From Ancylomarina sp048268005 (lineage in GTDB: Bacteria > Bacteroidota > Bacteroidia > Bacteroidales > Marinifilaceae): a stretch of DNA of 64,000 bases. Shown here one piece after another: positions 26,030 through 34,500 of the stretch. The stretch lies in assembly GCA_048268005.1 (NCBI GenBank), contig JBLWWJ010000002.1, positions 806,001 to 870,000 of the forward strand. Reading direction: 5' to 3'. The position numbers and the translations under genes were made by a program. The notes under the pieces are model-generated. The model was not told the DNA's origin, made no database searches, and saw only the letters and a list, made by a program, of their open reading frames with translations. The first letter of the stretch is position 1; every line of letters starts with the position of its first letter.

Positions 26030-26058
26030 TTTGTTTTAAGAAAATAGTTTTAAATTAG
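26030..26058 (+). promoter_or_regulatory. Possible promoter of pfkA
   Basis: TTTG (26030-26033), a 17-bp spacer and TAAATTAG (26051-26058). The -7 deviates in the same way (TTAG) as the two MFS promoters at 57748 and 59287. Confidence 0.4.
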
Positions 26059-26164
26059 CATCAGCTAGCCAAGCCATATAATTTGAAATAATTGATAATC
26101 GATTGAAATCAGGATTTTTATGAACGAGATTAGATTCTTATCAATTAAAACTTAAACTTTGAAT

Positions 26165-27259
26165 ATGAAAAGAGTATTAGTTGCAACAGGGGGTGGCGAT
26201 TGCCCAGGATTAAATGCGGTAATTCGTGCAGTAGTAAAACGTGCAGCACAAGAAAAAGATTGGGAAGTAATAGGTAGTATTCAGTCTTTCGACGGGATAT
26301 TAAAAGAGCCTACTGAAATAAAGATATTAGATGACGCCGCTGTTAAAGGCATCCATTACCAGGGAGGAACAATTATAGGTACGACAACCAAAGGTGGACC
26401 TTTCGCTTGGCCAGTTAAAAATTCTGATGGAACATGGGGATCAGCTGATCGCTCAGATGAAATGATTCGTAAGCTGCAGTACTTAGGCGTTGATGCTGTA
26501 ATTAGTATTGGTGGTGACGGTTCGCAGAAAATTTCACAAGCTCTATACGAGAAAGGCTTAAATATTATTGGTGTACCAAAAACCATCGACAATGACTTGA
26601 TGGCAACTGATTTTACTTTCGGTTACCAAACAGCTGTTCAGGTTTGTACTGAAGCTGTAGATAAGTTGAAAACAACGGCTGCATCTCATAATCGTATTTT
26701 TATTTTGGAAGCTATGGGGCGTGATGCAGGATGGATTGCTTTATCAGCTGCTATTGCAGGTGGAGCAGAAGCTTGTTTGATTCCAGAGATTCCTTATAAT
26801 ATTGAAAAAGTAAAAGAGAAGCTAGATACACGATTCTTAAAAGGAAAAGGATTCGGAATTATTGTTATTGCTGAAGGTGCAATGCCAGAAGGTGGAGAAG
26901 CACTAGCTGAAGAAAGTGTTGAAGTAGGTAACCCTAACTTGAAATTGAGTGGAGCTGCTGATCGTTTGGCCTATGAGTTAAAGGAAGCTGGTGTTGAGGC
27001 TGATATTCGTACTACGGTTCTTGGTCACTTGCAACGTGGTGGTATTCCTGAGGCGTACGACCGTGTACTTGCAACTCAGTTTGGTGTGAAAGCTTTCGAA
27101 ATGGTTCTAGAGAAGAAATTCGGACATATGGTGGCTTATCACCATCCAGAAGTTGTTGCTGTTCCTCTTCCAGAAGCGATCGGAAAGCAAAATCTTGTTG
27201 ATCCGGAATCAAACCTAGTAAAAACAGCAAAAGGTGTTGGAATCTGTTTTGGAGACTAA
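26165..27259 (+). CDS. pfkA: 6-phosphofructokinase, Gly104/Lys124 (group III) type
   Basis: 364 residues from ATG 26165; a TTG two codons earlier is less likely. It phosphorylates fructose-6-phosphate in glycolysis. Motifs are VATGGGDCPGLNAVIRAVVK, GGDGSQK (Gly119, equivalent to E. coli Gly104), VPKTIDNDL (Lys139, equivalent to Gly124; Asp142 is the catalytic base) and EAMGRDAGWIALSAAIAGGA. Asp at the first position marks PPi-dependent enzymes and Gly marks ATP use. The Gly plus Lys combination is that of the group III enzymes, at least some of which use ATP. ATP is therefore favoured but not proven. Confidence 0.93.
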   Translation: MKRVLVATGGGDCPGLNAVIRAVVKRAAQEKDWEVIGSIQSFDGILKEPTEIKILDDAAVKGIHYQGGTIIGTTTKGGPFAWPVKNSDGTWGSADRSDEMIRKLQYLGVDAVISIGGDGSQKISQALYEKGLNIIGVPKTIDNDLMATDFTFGYQTAVQVCTEAVDKLKTTAASHNRIFILEAMGRDAGWIALSAAIAGGAEACLIPEIPYNIEKVKEKLDTRFLKGKGFGIIVIAEGAMPEGGEALAEESVEVGNPNLKLSGAADRLAYELKEAGVEADIRTTVLGHLQRGGIPEAYDRVLATQFGVKAFEMVLEKKFGHMVAYHHPEVVAVPLPEAIGKQNLVDPESNLVKTAKGVGICFGD

Positions 27260-27283
27260 ACAGAAGCCAAAAATAGCATATAA

Positions 27284-27315
27284 AAAACCCGAAAGTCATT
27301 TGACTTTCGGGTTTT
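27284..27315. terminator. Bidirectional terminator, pfkA / DCC-protein gene
   Basis: Nearly perfect 15-base arms (AAAACCCGAAAGTCA and its complement) around a short loop, flanked by A and T runs on either side. The genes converge here. Confidence 0.93.
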
Positions 27316-27321
27316 GTTTTT

Positions 27322-27729
27322 TTATAAAAATCTATCCTTCCATTCTTCTTTTGGTATCATGCAAAATGGCTTCTTACCAAACCATGAATAGCGATTTTCT
27401 GCGATTCGGTCATAAAGCCAGTCACAAAAGCGTTTTGGGAAGTGTCTAAAGTAATAGATCGTCTTCCAGGGATAGTTCAGATGGTTTGATATTCTGAATG
27501 CTGCTTCACTTTTGATATAAGCCTGATCATTTTCTATAAAGATGAGGCTATCTATTGGCTTATCTCCCCAATTTAAATTGGTTAATATCTCTTTTGCTTT
27601 AACTGATTGCAAAGGTGAAAAACGCAAATTCTTCTTTTGGTTGTAAGTCAATAAGAATCTTACCGATGTGTTGCATAAATTACAAACACCATCGAAAAGA
27701 ACAATTGGCTGAGATGGATTTGTCGTCAT
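27322..27729 (-). CDS. DCC-family (DUF393) thiol-disulfide oxidoreductase
   Basis: 135 residues. The N-terminus has the family's DxxCxxC motif: IVLFDGVCNLCNTSVRFLL (Asp13, Cys16, Cys19). It continues RFSPLQSVKA and ends with the FCDWLYDRIAENRYSWFGKK block typical of the DCC family. It is a small thioredoxin-fold protein without a signal peptide. It is the last gene of the run below the ArsG-like and permease genes (20 bases after the permease), so it may supply reducing power to that system. The biochemical role is not established for the family. Confidence 0.85.
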   Translation of the reverse strand: MTTNPSQPIVLFDGVCNLCNTSVRFLLTYNQKKNLRFSPLQSVKAKEILTNLNWGDKPIDSLIFIENDQAYIKSEAAFRISNHLNYPWKTIYYFRHFPKRFCDWLYDRIAENRYSWFGKKPFCMIPKEEWKDRFL

Positions 27730-27749
27730 ATCTAAAGTTCGAACCTGAA

Positions 27750-28784
27750 TTAAAAGAAGATATTAAAAATGAAACCTACAGCTAGAATTCCAGTTGCAAC
27801 AACTCCAATAAAGATAAGAATCAAAGGCATTTTTAATACCTTTTTCAGAATAATAATCTCAGGCAGAGATAATCCGATCACTGACATCATAAAGGCTAAG
27901 GCAGTTCCAAGGGAAGCTCCTTTTTCAATCAATACGCTAACAATTGGGATGATACCTGCTGCATTGGAGTACATTGGAATACCAATTAGAATTGAAAGAG
28001 GTACGGAATACCAGGCAGATTTACCCATTAGATTAGCCATGAAATCTTCGGGCACATAGCCGTGAGCTGCGGCACCAATGGCAACACCAATCACGATATA
28101 TAACCAGATTTTACCCACAATCTCCTTAACTGTTTCAAAACCAAGCTTAATTCTTTCAGAGAATGTTATTTTTGTTTCATCCACACCAGTTTGACCTGTT
28201 TTAACTTCGAACACCCATTCCTGAATATACTTTTCAAGTTTAAGAACTCCAATAACCCAACCTGCAAGAATTGCGATTAATAGTCCTGTTAAGGTATAAA
28301 TAATGGCTGTTTTCCATCCAAAAAGACCAACGAGCATAATCAGTGCAATTTCGTTGACCATGGGTGCAGCAATAAGGAAGCTGAAAGTTACTCCCAGAGG
28401 CACGCCAGCCTCAACAAAGCCTAAAAATAATGGAATGGCTGAGCACGAACAAAATGGTGTTAAAACGCCTAAAAGTGCGGCCATAATATTCCCCATAAAA
28501 GTAGATTTACCCGCTAAAGCTTGTTTAGTTTTTTCTGGAGAGAAATAACTTCGAATAATTCCAACGCCAAAAATAACCAGAACCAGAAGTAATAGAACTT
28601 TAGGTACCTCGAAAATAAAGAAGCGTAAGGTCTCACTCAGGTGACTTTTGGGCATTTGAAAAACAGTATCGATAAGAAAATCTGATATTGTTTGTAAGTT
28701 GATATAAAGCAGGTACCAAACTGGCAAGAGTAGGAGTACGGAGAACAGTTGCTTTTTATTGGTGATTTGTATTGATTTAATCAT
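27750..28784 (-). CDS. DUF318/ArsP-type permease with CSC motif
   Basis: 344 residues, about eight to ten membrane helices in two halves. The first half carries LTPFCSCSAIPLFLGF (Cys112, Cys114), then FSFLIAAPMVNEIALIML. The second half has a matching IPMYSNAAGIIPIV then SVIGLSLPEIIIL. This is the permease family that includes ArsP, an exporter of trivalent organoarsenicals in which conserved cysteines take part. The same family has members of unknown substrate. Location downstream of arsR-, arsE-, arsF- and arsG-like genes favours an arsenical-type substrate here. The 66-base spacing to the ArsG-like gene suggests co-transcription. Confidence 0.8.
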   Translation of the reverse strand: MIKSIQITNKKQLFSVLLLLPVWYLLYINLQTISDFLIDTVFQMPKSHLSETLRFFIFEVPKVLLLLVLVIFGVGIIRSYFSPEKTKQALAGKSTFMGNIMAALLGVLTPFCSCSAIPLFLGFVEAGVPLGVTFSFLIAAPMVNEIALIMLVGLFGWKTAIIYTLTGLLIAILAGWVIGVLKLEKYIQEWVFEVKTGQTGVDETKITFSERIKLGFETVKEIVGKIWLYIVIGVAIGAAAHGYVPEDFMANLMGKSAWYSVPLSILIGIPMYSNAAGIIPIVSVLIEKGASLGTALAFMMSVIGLSLPEIIILKKVLKMPLILIFIGVVATGILAVGFIFNIFF

Positions 28785-28850
28785 AATCTTAAAATATGAA
28801 ACATGACCGGTTAAATTGTAATTAGGTTCTAAACCTGGCAGCTTGAAATA

Positions 28851-29555
28851 TTATTGAATAAAGAAAATATAGGTGAAATAGAGTCCGGCAATAATGAAGA
28901 TGACCGCAGCCACCTTTCTAAACCAAAATTCAAAGCTTTTAACTTTATTATAAAAATTGCCAACTCCAGATAGTGTGAATGCTAGAAGGTATGCAATAAT
29001 AATAACCGGAAGTCCTGTCGCTATCGCGTAAACAAAGGGCAGGAATAAACCATCTGGTTGTGAAATACTGATAGGTATTAGCATGCCAAAATATAGAATA
29101 CCACTATATGGACAGAATGCAAGAGCAAAAATAATTCCTAATAAAAGAGCTCCCCAGTAACTACCTTTAATTTTTTCACCATTTAATTTATCAGTTAAAC
29201 CTCCAACACCAGGAAAGTTAAATGAGATAATATCGAGCATGAATATTCCGATAAGAATAAGAACCGGGCCTAAAAGGCGTTCGCCATAGGAATGGAAAAA
29301 TGAGGATACATCGAATTTACTTGCTCCAAAATAGAGAATAATACCAAGAACTGTATAGCTAATTGCACGGCCTAATGTGTAAACTAAACCGCTAATAAAA
29401 ATCTTTTTCTTATCACCTAAGTTCTTACTGATATAAGCTGTAGCAGTTATATTGGTTGCCAATGGGCATGGGCTGATAGCCGTCATGATTCCCAATAGGA
29501 ATGCCGATAATATGGGCAAATTACTCTGCGAAAGCAGTTGATCTAAATATTCCAT
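28851..29555 (-). CDS. CcdA/DsbD-like membrane protein, ArsG-type
   Basis: 234 residues, six membrane helices with the two CcdA-type cysteine sites AISPCPLATNI (Cys30) and LAFCPYSGILYF (Cys148). CcdA-like proteins carry electrons across the membrane. The NCBI family named for the Bacteroides ArsG transporter has this architecture and is reported in the arsenic operon of that genus. Here it follows an ArsF-like lipoprotein after 196 bases that include a terminator-like hairpin. It could move reducing power to the ArsF-like thioredoxin fold, or export aminoaryl arsenicals as proposed for ArsG. Confidence 0.75.
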   Translation of the reverse strand: MEYLDQLLSQSNLPILSAFLLGIMTAISPCPLATNITATAYISKNLGDKKKIFISGLVYTLGRAISYTVLGIILYFGASKFDVSSFFHSYGERLLGPVLILIGIFMLDIISFNFPGVGGLTDKLNGEKIKGSYWGALLLGIIFALAFCPYSGILYFGMLIPISISQPDGLFLPFVYAIATGLPVIIIAYLLAFTLSGVGNFYNKVKSFEFWFRKVAAVIFIIAGLYFTYIFFIQ

Positions 29556-29667
29556 TTTGTCAAATTTCTAAGTCAGTAAGGCTTGTACCTGTCTATTCAC
29601 AAAAACAAGTGATGCCCTGTTCTATGTTATTCTAAAGAATAATAAGTTCGTTTAATAGATTTGATAT

Positions 29668-29699
29668 ATCCAGCATAGCGTGGTTAGGCTATGCCGGAT
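29668..29699 (-). other. Second stem-loop in the arsF-arsG gap
   Basis: 12-base arms ATCCAGCATAGC and GCTATGCCGGAT (one mismatch or G-T pair) around an 8-base loop. It lacks a T run on the - strand and lies just downstream of the terminator-like hairpin at 29699-29732. It may be part of an attenuation or processing element. Confidence 0.45.
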
Positions 29700-29732
29700 T
29701 AAAAATAGTCATGTGATTCAGTATATGACTAT
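29699..29732 (-). terminator. Probable terminator after the arsF-like gene
   Basis: On the - strand an 8-bp stem ATAGTCAT / ATGACTAT with a 12-base loop is followed by TTTTTAA. It lies 20 bases past the arsF-like stop. It would split the locus into arsR-E-F and arsG-permease-DCC units unless read through. Confidence 0.55.
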
Positions 29733-29751
29733 AATATTCTAAAGTAGAAGT

Positions 29752-30216
29752 CTAGATTTCAGTTTTGATTGTAGCTTCCAGTTTTTCAAGATAAGCTTGA
29801 GGATTGTTGATTGCATTACGGAAGGCGAAGTTTGTAAGATCTTCAATCTTTCCTGACTTTGCATGTTTGATCATTAAACTAGATCCGGTAGCTTCAAATT
29901 CTCTGGCAAGTGATTTGTTTTCTTCCTGATCGATATTCACGTCGAAAAACTTGACATTTAATTTCTCTGCAAGTTCCTTCGCTTTAGCACCAACAACTTT
30001 ACAGGTTTTGCATTTTCTATCGCCATGGAAATAATAGATGCCAGCAGTTTCAGCTTTACTTTCATCAACACTCGATCCACACGACTTTGAAGGGCATTGT
30101 GAGCAGGCTGATTGGCAAGTTGACTCTTCAACTTTGGCAGTTTTCTTCGTTTCTGATTGGCAAGCTCCAAAGCTAATACCCATTGCAAGTACGGCTACAG
30201 TTAAATAGTTTTTCAT
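29752..30216 (-). CDS. ArsF-like thioredoxin-fold lipoprotein
   Basis: 154 residues. Lipobox FGAC (Cys19) after a short hydrophobic signal, so membrane-anchored on the periplasmic side. A Cys-rich linker follows (Cys34, 38, 41, 46 in CQSACSQCPSKSC), then a thioredoxin-like domain beginning IYYFHGDRKCKTCK (CxxC at 69 and 72) and NVKFFDVNIDQEEN. This is the family NCBI calls nitrophenyl compound nitroreductase subunit ArsF, after the Bacteroides ars operon. The four extra cysteines could bind metalloid or take part in disulfide exchange. It lies 18 bases after the ArsE-like gene. Confidence 0.8.
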   Translation of the reverse strand: MKNYLTVAVLAMGISFGACQSETKKTAKVEESTCQSACSQCPSKSCGSSVDESKAETAGIYYFHGDRKCKTCKVVGAKAKELAEKLNVKFFDVNIDQEENKSLAREFEATGSSLMIKHAKSGKIEDLTNFAFRNAINNPQAYLEKLEATIKTEI

Positions 30217-30234
30217 TGGGATTAATGTTTTGAA

Positions 30235-30471
30235 TTATACAGATTGGATTAGTTTTTTGATTTCAGATACAGATGGTACTTTACCGCTAAATAACACTTT
30301 CTCGTTTACCACAAGAGCTGGAGTCGACATCACGCCATATGATAAAATTTTCATCATATCATCAACCTTAGTAACAGTTGCATCAAGGTTTAACTCTTCC
30401 AGGGCCTTTTGAGTGGCATCGTGCAGGGTGTTGCATTTTTTGCAACCAGGACCTAATACTTTAATATCCAT
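30235..30471 (-). CDS. Small thioredoxin-like protein (thioredoxin_3 family), ArsE-like
   Basis: 78 residues, cytoplasmic. It begins MDIKVLGPGCKKCNTLHDAT with the CKKC active site (Cys10, Cys13) and ends with the thioredoxin cis-proline region MSTPALVVNEKVLFSGKVPS. Such proteins are also annotated as redox-active disulfide protein 2. In Bacteroides a small protein of this kind, ArsE, is encoded beside ArsF and ArsG. It lies 49 bases after arsR and 18 before the ArsF-like gene, so the three are probably one transcript. Confidence 0.82.
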   Translation of the reverse strand: MDIKVLGPGCKKCNTLHDATQKALEELNLDATVTKVDDMMKILSYGVMSTPALVVNEKVLFSGKVPSVSEIKKLIQSV

Positions 30472-30520
30472 GTTTATTTTGTTTAAGTTTTTAAAGTGGT
30501 CTTAGCGACCTTAGTATTGT

Positions 30521-30847
30521 TTATGATTTAATCTCTATTGTCACTTTTTCCGAATCAAAAAGGGATCCGAACATTTCAGTAGCTTTAGCCCAATTCTCTT
30601 TATTCAGGCAGTATTTAATTTTTGGAGGAACAATCTCTCCTTGAATTAAACCGGATGCTTTTAACTCTTTCAGATGTTGTGAAAGGGTAGAGCGGGCAAT
30701 AGGTACTTCCTCAGCCAAGTCGCCACTGTAGCAACAAGACTGTTTTGATAATAGTTTGCAAATGTAGACCCTCACCGGATGTGAAAGTGCTTTAGCAAAA
30801 CGGGCTAATTGTTTTTCTTGGTCGGTATAGAATTTTTCGTCAGTCAT
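30521..30847 (-). CDS. arsR: ArsR-family metalloid-responsive repressor
   Basis: 108 residues from the ATG at 30847. A longer frame from 30904 adds 19 atypical residues and would run across the operator, so it is rejected. It has a winged-helix core with ARFAKALSHPVRVYICKLL, ARSTLSQHLKELKASGLIQG (recognition helix) and IVPPKIKYCLN. A vicinal cysteine pair SKQSCCYSGDL (Cys38, Cys39) lies at the place of the metalloid site in ArsR proteins; Cys30 is nearby. It likely represses its own operon through the palindrome just upstream. Confidence 0.9.
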   Translation of the reverse strand: MTDEKFYTDQEKQLARFAKALSHPVRVYICKLLSKQSCCYSGDLAEEVPIARSTLSQHLKELKASGLIQGEIVPPKIKYCLNKENWAKATEMFGSLFDSEKVTIEIKS

Positions 30848-30857
30848 ATGTTTCGCA

Positions 30858-30875
30858 TTTCGTAAAAATACGAAA
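30858..30875. promoter_or_regulatory. Perfect palindromic ArsR operator
   Basis: TTTCGTA-AAAA-TACGAAA, 18 bp, ends 11 bases upstream of the arsR start codon. Its form fits operators of ArsR/SmtB proteins. The following half-site-like TTTCGC at 30851 may extend it. Confidence 0.7.
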
Positions 30876-30975
30876 CGAAGGTAGGGATTTATTTTATAAA
30901 TCAAATAAAATGCTGTTTTTTTTGGATGATTTTTGAATCTAAACTTAGATTAAGCTTATCTTCGAGCAAAGAATA

Positions 30976-31449
30976 ATGAGTTTTAGAATGGATAGAATTA
31001 AGGAGTTGAAAAGCATCGTATACCACAAAATTTTAGAAGAACTTGATCGCAAGATTGATGTGATTAATAAGGCCATTGTATCGGCGAAGGAGTCAAGAAA
31101 TAACGATACCAAGAGCAGTGCAGGAGATAAATACGAAACCGGACGTGAGATGATGCAGATTGAGATTGAAAAGAATGAAGTTCTATTAAACCAGACAGGC
31201 AAACAAAGAAAAGAGTTGGCTCGTATTGATATCTCAGAAGAATTCAATAAAGTAGCTTTTGGTAGCCTTGTTACGACGGATAAAGGCACTTATTTTATAT
31301 CCATTGGCATAGGTAAAATTCAAATCGATGATCAAATTTGTTATGCCATTTCGCTAGCTTCTCCAATAGGTGGATTGCTAAAAGACAAAGTCGTGGGCGA
31401 TGAGGTTCAGTTTCAGGGAAGAACTTTTACTATAAACGAAATTGTTTAG
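30976..31449 (+). CDS. GreA/GreB-like protein
   Basis: 157 residues. The N-terminal part (residues 5-80) is highly charged and probably a coiled coil (IKELKSIVYHKILEELDRKI, then SRNNDTKSSAGDKYETGREM). The C-terminal part resembles the GreA/GreB C-terminal domain: GSLVTTDKGTYFISIGIGKI, then ISLASPIGGLLKDKVVGDEV. Gre factors act in the RNA polymerase secondary channel. Homologues in Bacteroidota are often mislabelled 3-oxoacyl-ACP synthase, which this sequence does not support. A TTTTG-N21-TATCTTCG promoter-like element (30931-30964) would give a very short leader; ATG 30985 is an alternative start. Confidence 0.7.
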   Translation: MSFRMDRIKELKSIVYHKILEELDRKIDVINKAIVSAKESRNNDTKSSAGDKYETGREMMQIEIEKNEVLLNQTGKQRKELARIDISEEFNKVAFGSLVTTDKGTYFISIGIGKIQIDDQICYAISLASPIGGLLKDKVVGDEVQFQGRTFTINEIV

Positions 31450-31464
31450 TTTGATAAAAAAAAT

Positions 31465-31500
31465 AAACAGCACCATCCATATAAAGGAAATGTGCTGTTT
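31465..31500 (-). terminator. Terminator of the 31518 T9SS-protein gene
   Basis: 9-bp stem AAACAGCAC / GTGCTGTTT around an 18-base loop. On the - strand it is followed by ATTTTTTTTA. It may also stop the convergent GreA-like gene. Confidence 0.7.
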
Positions 31501-31517
31501 AAATTAGTCATTACTAA

Positions 31518-34500
31518 TTACTTCTCTTTTGTAAGCAAAATTTTCTTAGATATATTATCTTTTGAACCGGAAACGCTGATGAGATACATCCCTCTGTTCA
31601 GATTGCCTAAATTATAATCGAATCGGTTCCAACCTTCTTCTACCAGATGCTTTTCTGAACGGACGATTTTACCATTTATATTGCAAATCTGAATCAAAAC
31701 TTCTTCCTTATCTAAGGATTTGTATTGTGCGGTCATTTCATTAACAACTGGTTGAGGATATATAATTAAACTGTTTTTATCTTCCGAAACACTTGTATTA
31801 GGTTCCAACCTCACCACTGTATTATTGGTTGGTGTATTCTGATAATAATCGAACACAATAAGGGCCGAGTTCTCGATGTTTATTCCATAAGGCAAATTGG
31901 ACTTAGGAAGAATATTGAATTGCACAAAGCCATGGCTTTCTGGTTCGTTATGAAGACTATCAACAAGATTGATATTTTTGAATTCCCAGAACAGCACATT
32001 GTTTGATAGAATAGAAAAGTTGGCATTGTGTGAAGTTTGTATGTTTTTTAGTGTTTGTAAGTCTAGATTATCGCTAATCGTATCGTAAATGGCAACATGG
32101 TCGGCAGGGAAATTACCCACATTCTGGAAGCGAATGCGGTAAGTTAATTCCTCATTAGGACCAATACTTGATTCTGGGAATACCAGTTTATCGTTTGGAT
32201 CGATAGCACCAACAAATAGGGAAACATCATCGCAACCATTATTTGAATAATCAGCATCAGGCGACTCGGAACTTATTCGTATGGTATTGGTGGCGTAATC
32301 GCCTAACACCACATTCGACGTTACCGAATCTTTTACGGTAAAGCTGACTGTTGTTTGTGGCGCAATGGCATCGAAATACCAATACAGCTTTTGTCCATCC
32401 CTAAAGTCCCATGGCAGAGTACTCGAAACGATATCAATACCATTTTCAAAACTCATAACCAATGTATCGTTATAGGCGACGTCAGTACCAATATTCTTAT
32501 AGCTTACCGTATAATCATTGGTGAAATTAATTCGCAAGCTGGTTGTACTTAAGCAAGCTGTTAAATCAGCAACGCTGGTTTCTGGCTTAAATGCAAAATC
32601 GAGATTCGTGTGTGAGCTCCCAATCTCGGAAACCACCTCATTATGCGTTCCATTATTAATAGGACAGTGTTGTGAATAATACAGGGGAGCTTCAGCCGAT
32701 AAGATATAGTCACCTGTATTCATATAAAATGAATAGTTGCCATTGGCATCGGTGTAAGTCTTTTTACCATTTGGAGCAATCACGATAGCTACATTTTTTA
32801 GTAGCATCTCGCCATCGTCAAAAGTACAATTCAAATTATCGTCGATATAAGCTTTCCCACTTATAAACGAGCCATTTGCTTCGGTGTACACCTGACAATC
32901 CGATTCTGTAGTTGTTAAGTTCGTTTGAACTTCTCTATAACCTGATGGCCATTCTATAATTAGACTATCTACCTGGCTGGCATCACCCAATCCGAAAATA
33001 ACATTTAAGCTATTTTGACCACCAGCGCCTCCACCAGACTGAGCGTTTACTTCGCGCATCTGCCATTGATCAGTTCCATATAGATTAGCTTTGACTCTTA
33101 CTTTTGTGCCAAGAGCAGAGCGGTTCGAATTCGTACCAATTAAGTTCAGACATAAGTATTGTGAACACTGACCTTTGGTATTTTCGAAAAAGAAGTTTTC
33201 TTCGTCGCTGTGGTTGGCAACAAACAGGTCGTAATCACCATCCTTATCGTAATCGGATATTGATGTGCCAAATGATTCACCACCTAGTTTAGTTAGATCG
33301 TTTTGCACCTTCGCGAAGCTGTCGTTACCTTCGTTCCGATACAGGTAGTTATCCTGATTCTGATCGTTGGTCACATAAAGATCTAAATCTCCATCGTTAT
33401 CAATATCGACCCAGGTACTACCATGCGAATTGCCTTTATCGGTAACTATATTACCACTTGTTACGGCAGTAAAACTACCATCCCCATTATTGGTATAAAG
33501 GAAATTATTTGAGTTGCCCGAGTTGGCTATAAATAAATCGAGATACCCATCGTTATTGTAGTCTCCCCAACTGCAGCCTACCGAGTTCGAAGACGTACTA
33601 ATAACATCTTCGTTAACCTTAACAAACTGACCATTGCCAATGTTTTTGTACAACCAATTTTCTTCATTATTGGTATTGGGTACAAATAGGTCTACTAAAC
33701 CGTCGTTGTTATAATCGCCCCAGGCGGCACCAATAGAATGACCTGCATCAGTTACAACAGGGCTATTCTCAACTCGCGTAAATGTGCCATCTCCACTGTT
33801 ATGGAAAAGGTGATTGGTTTTGGTTGGGAAGTATTCAGCCACAAAAAGATCGAGGTAACCATCGTTATCGTAATCTGCCCAGGAGGCAGAATGACAATAA
33901 GTACCATCTTCTACAATCGGACCACTCATAATTCTGCTAAAAGTTTCGTTACCATTATTATGATAGAGGAAATTCTTTGAACCTGTATTATTGGCTACAA
34001 AAAGATCGAGATACCCATCATTATCGTAATCGCCCCAAGTTGCCGCCACAGAATTGGCAATATCAGTTACAATAGATCCAGAGGTGACTTTTGTAAAGGT
34101 TTTATCTCCATTATTTGTATAAAGAATATTAGGCTTGGTTTTATCATAGGTGGTGATAAATAAATCATCGTAACCATCGTTATTATAATCACCCCAACTT
34201 GATGACCAACTATCGGTTAGTTCATTAGTTAGACCAGAATTTGTTGCTAATTGGAAACCAATACTTGGATCAAAAGCTAAATTGATTGTTGGTATGCTTT
34301 CGCCACAAATTGCCTGACCAGAAACGCTAACTGCCACGTAATGTCCGGGAACAAAATCAGGACTTAGAGTCATATTAAACTTCAATTTGACATGATTTCG
34401 ATCCAATTGCAGAACACCAGGTAAACCTTCATTGGCTAGGTCTGCATGTAAATGAACTAGTTTGTAGCTGTAGGTTCCATTATCTGAAACTGGATCAGCT

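Noticed and set aside
30848..30904. Longer N-terminus of ArsR
   Set aside because: The extension would be encoded by the palindromic operator region and does not resemble ArsR proteins.
30976..31449. 3-oxoacyl-ACP synthase label for the 157-residue protein
   Set aside because: It is far too short, has no thiolase fold motifs or catalytic Cys-His-His/Asn set, and its C-terminus is Gre-like.
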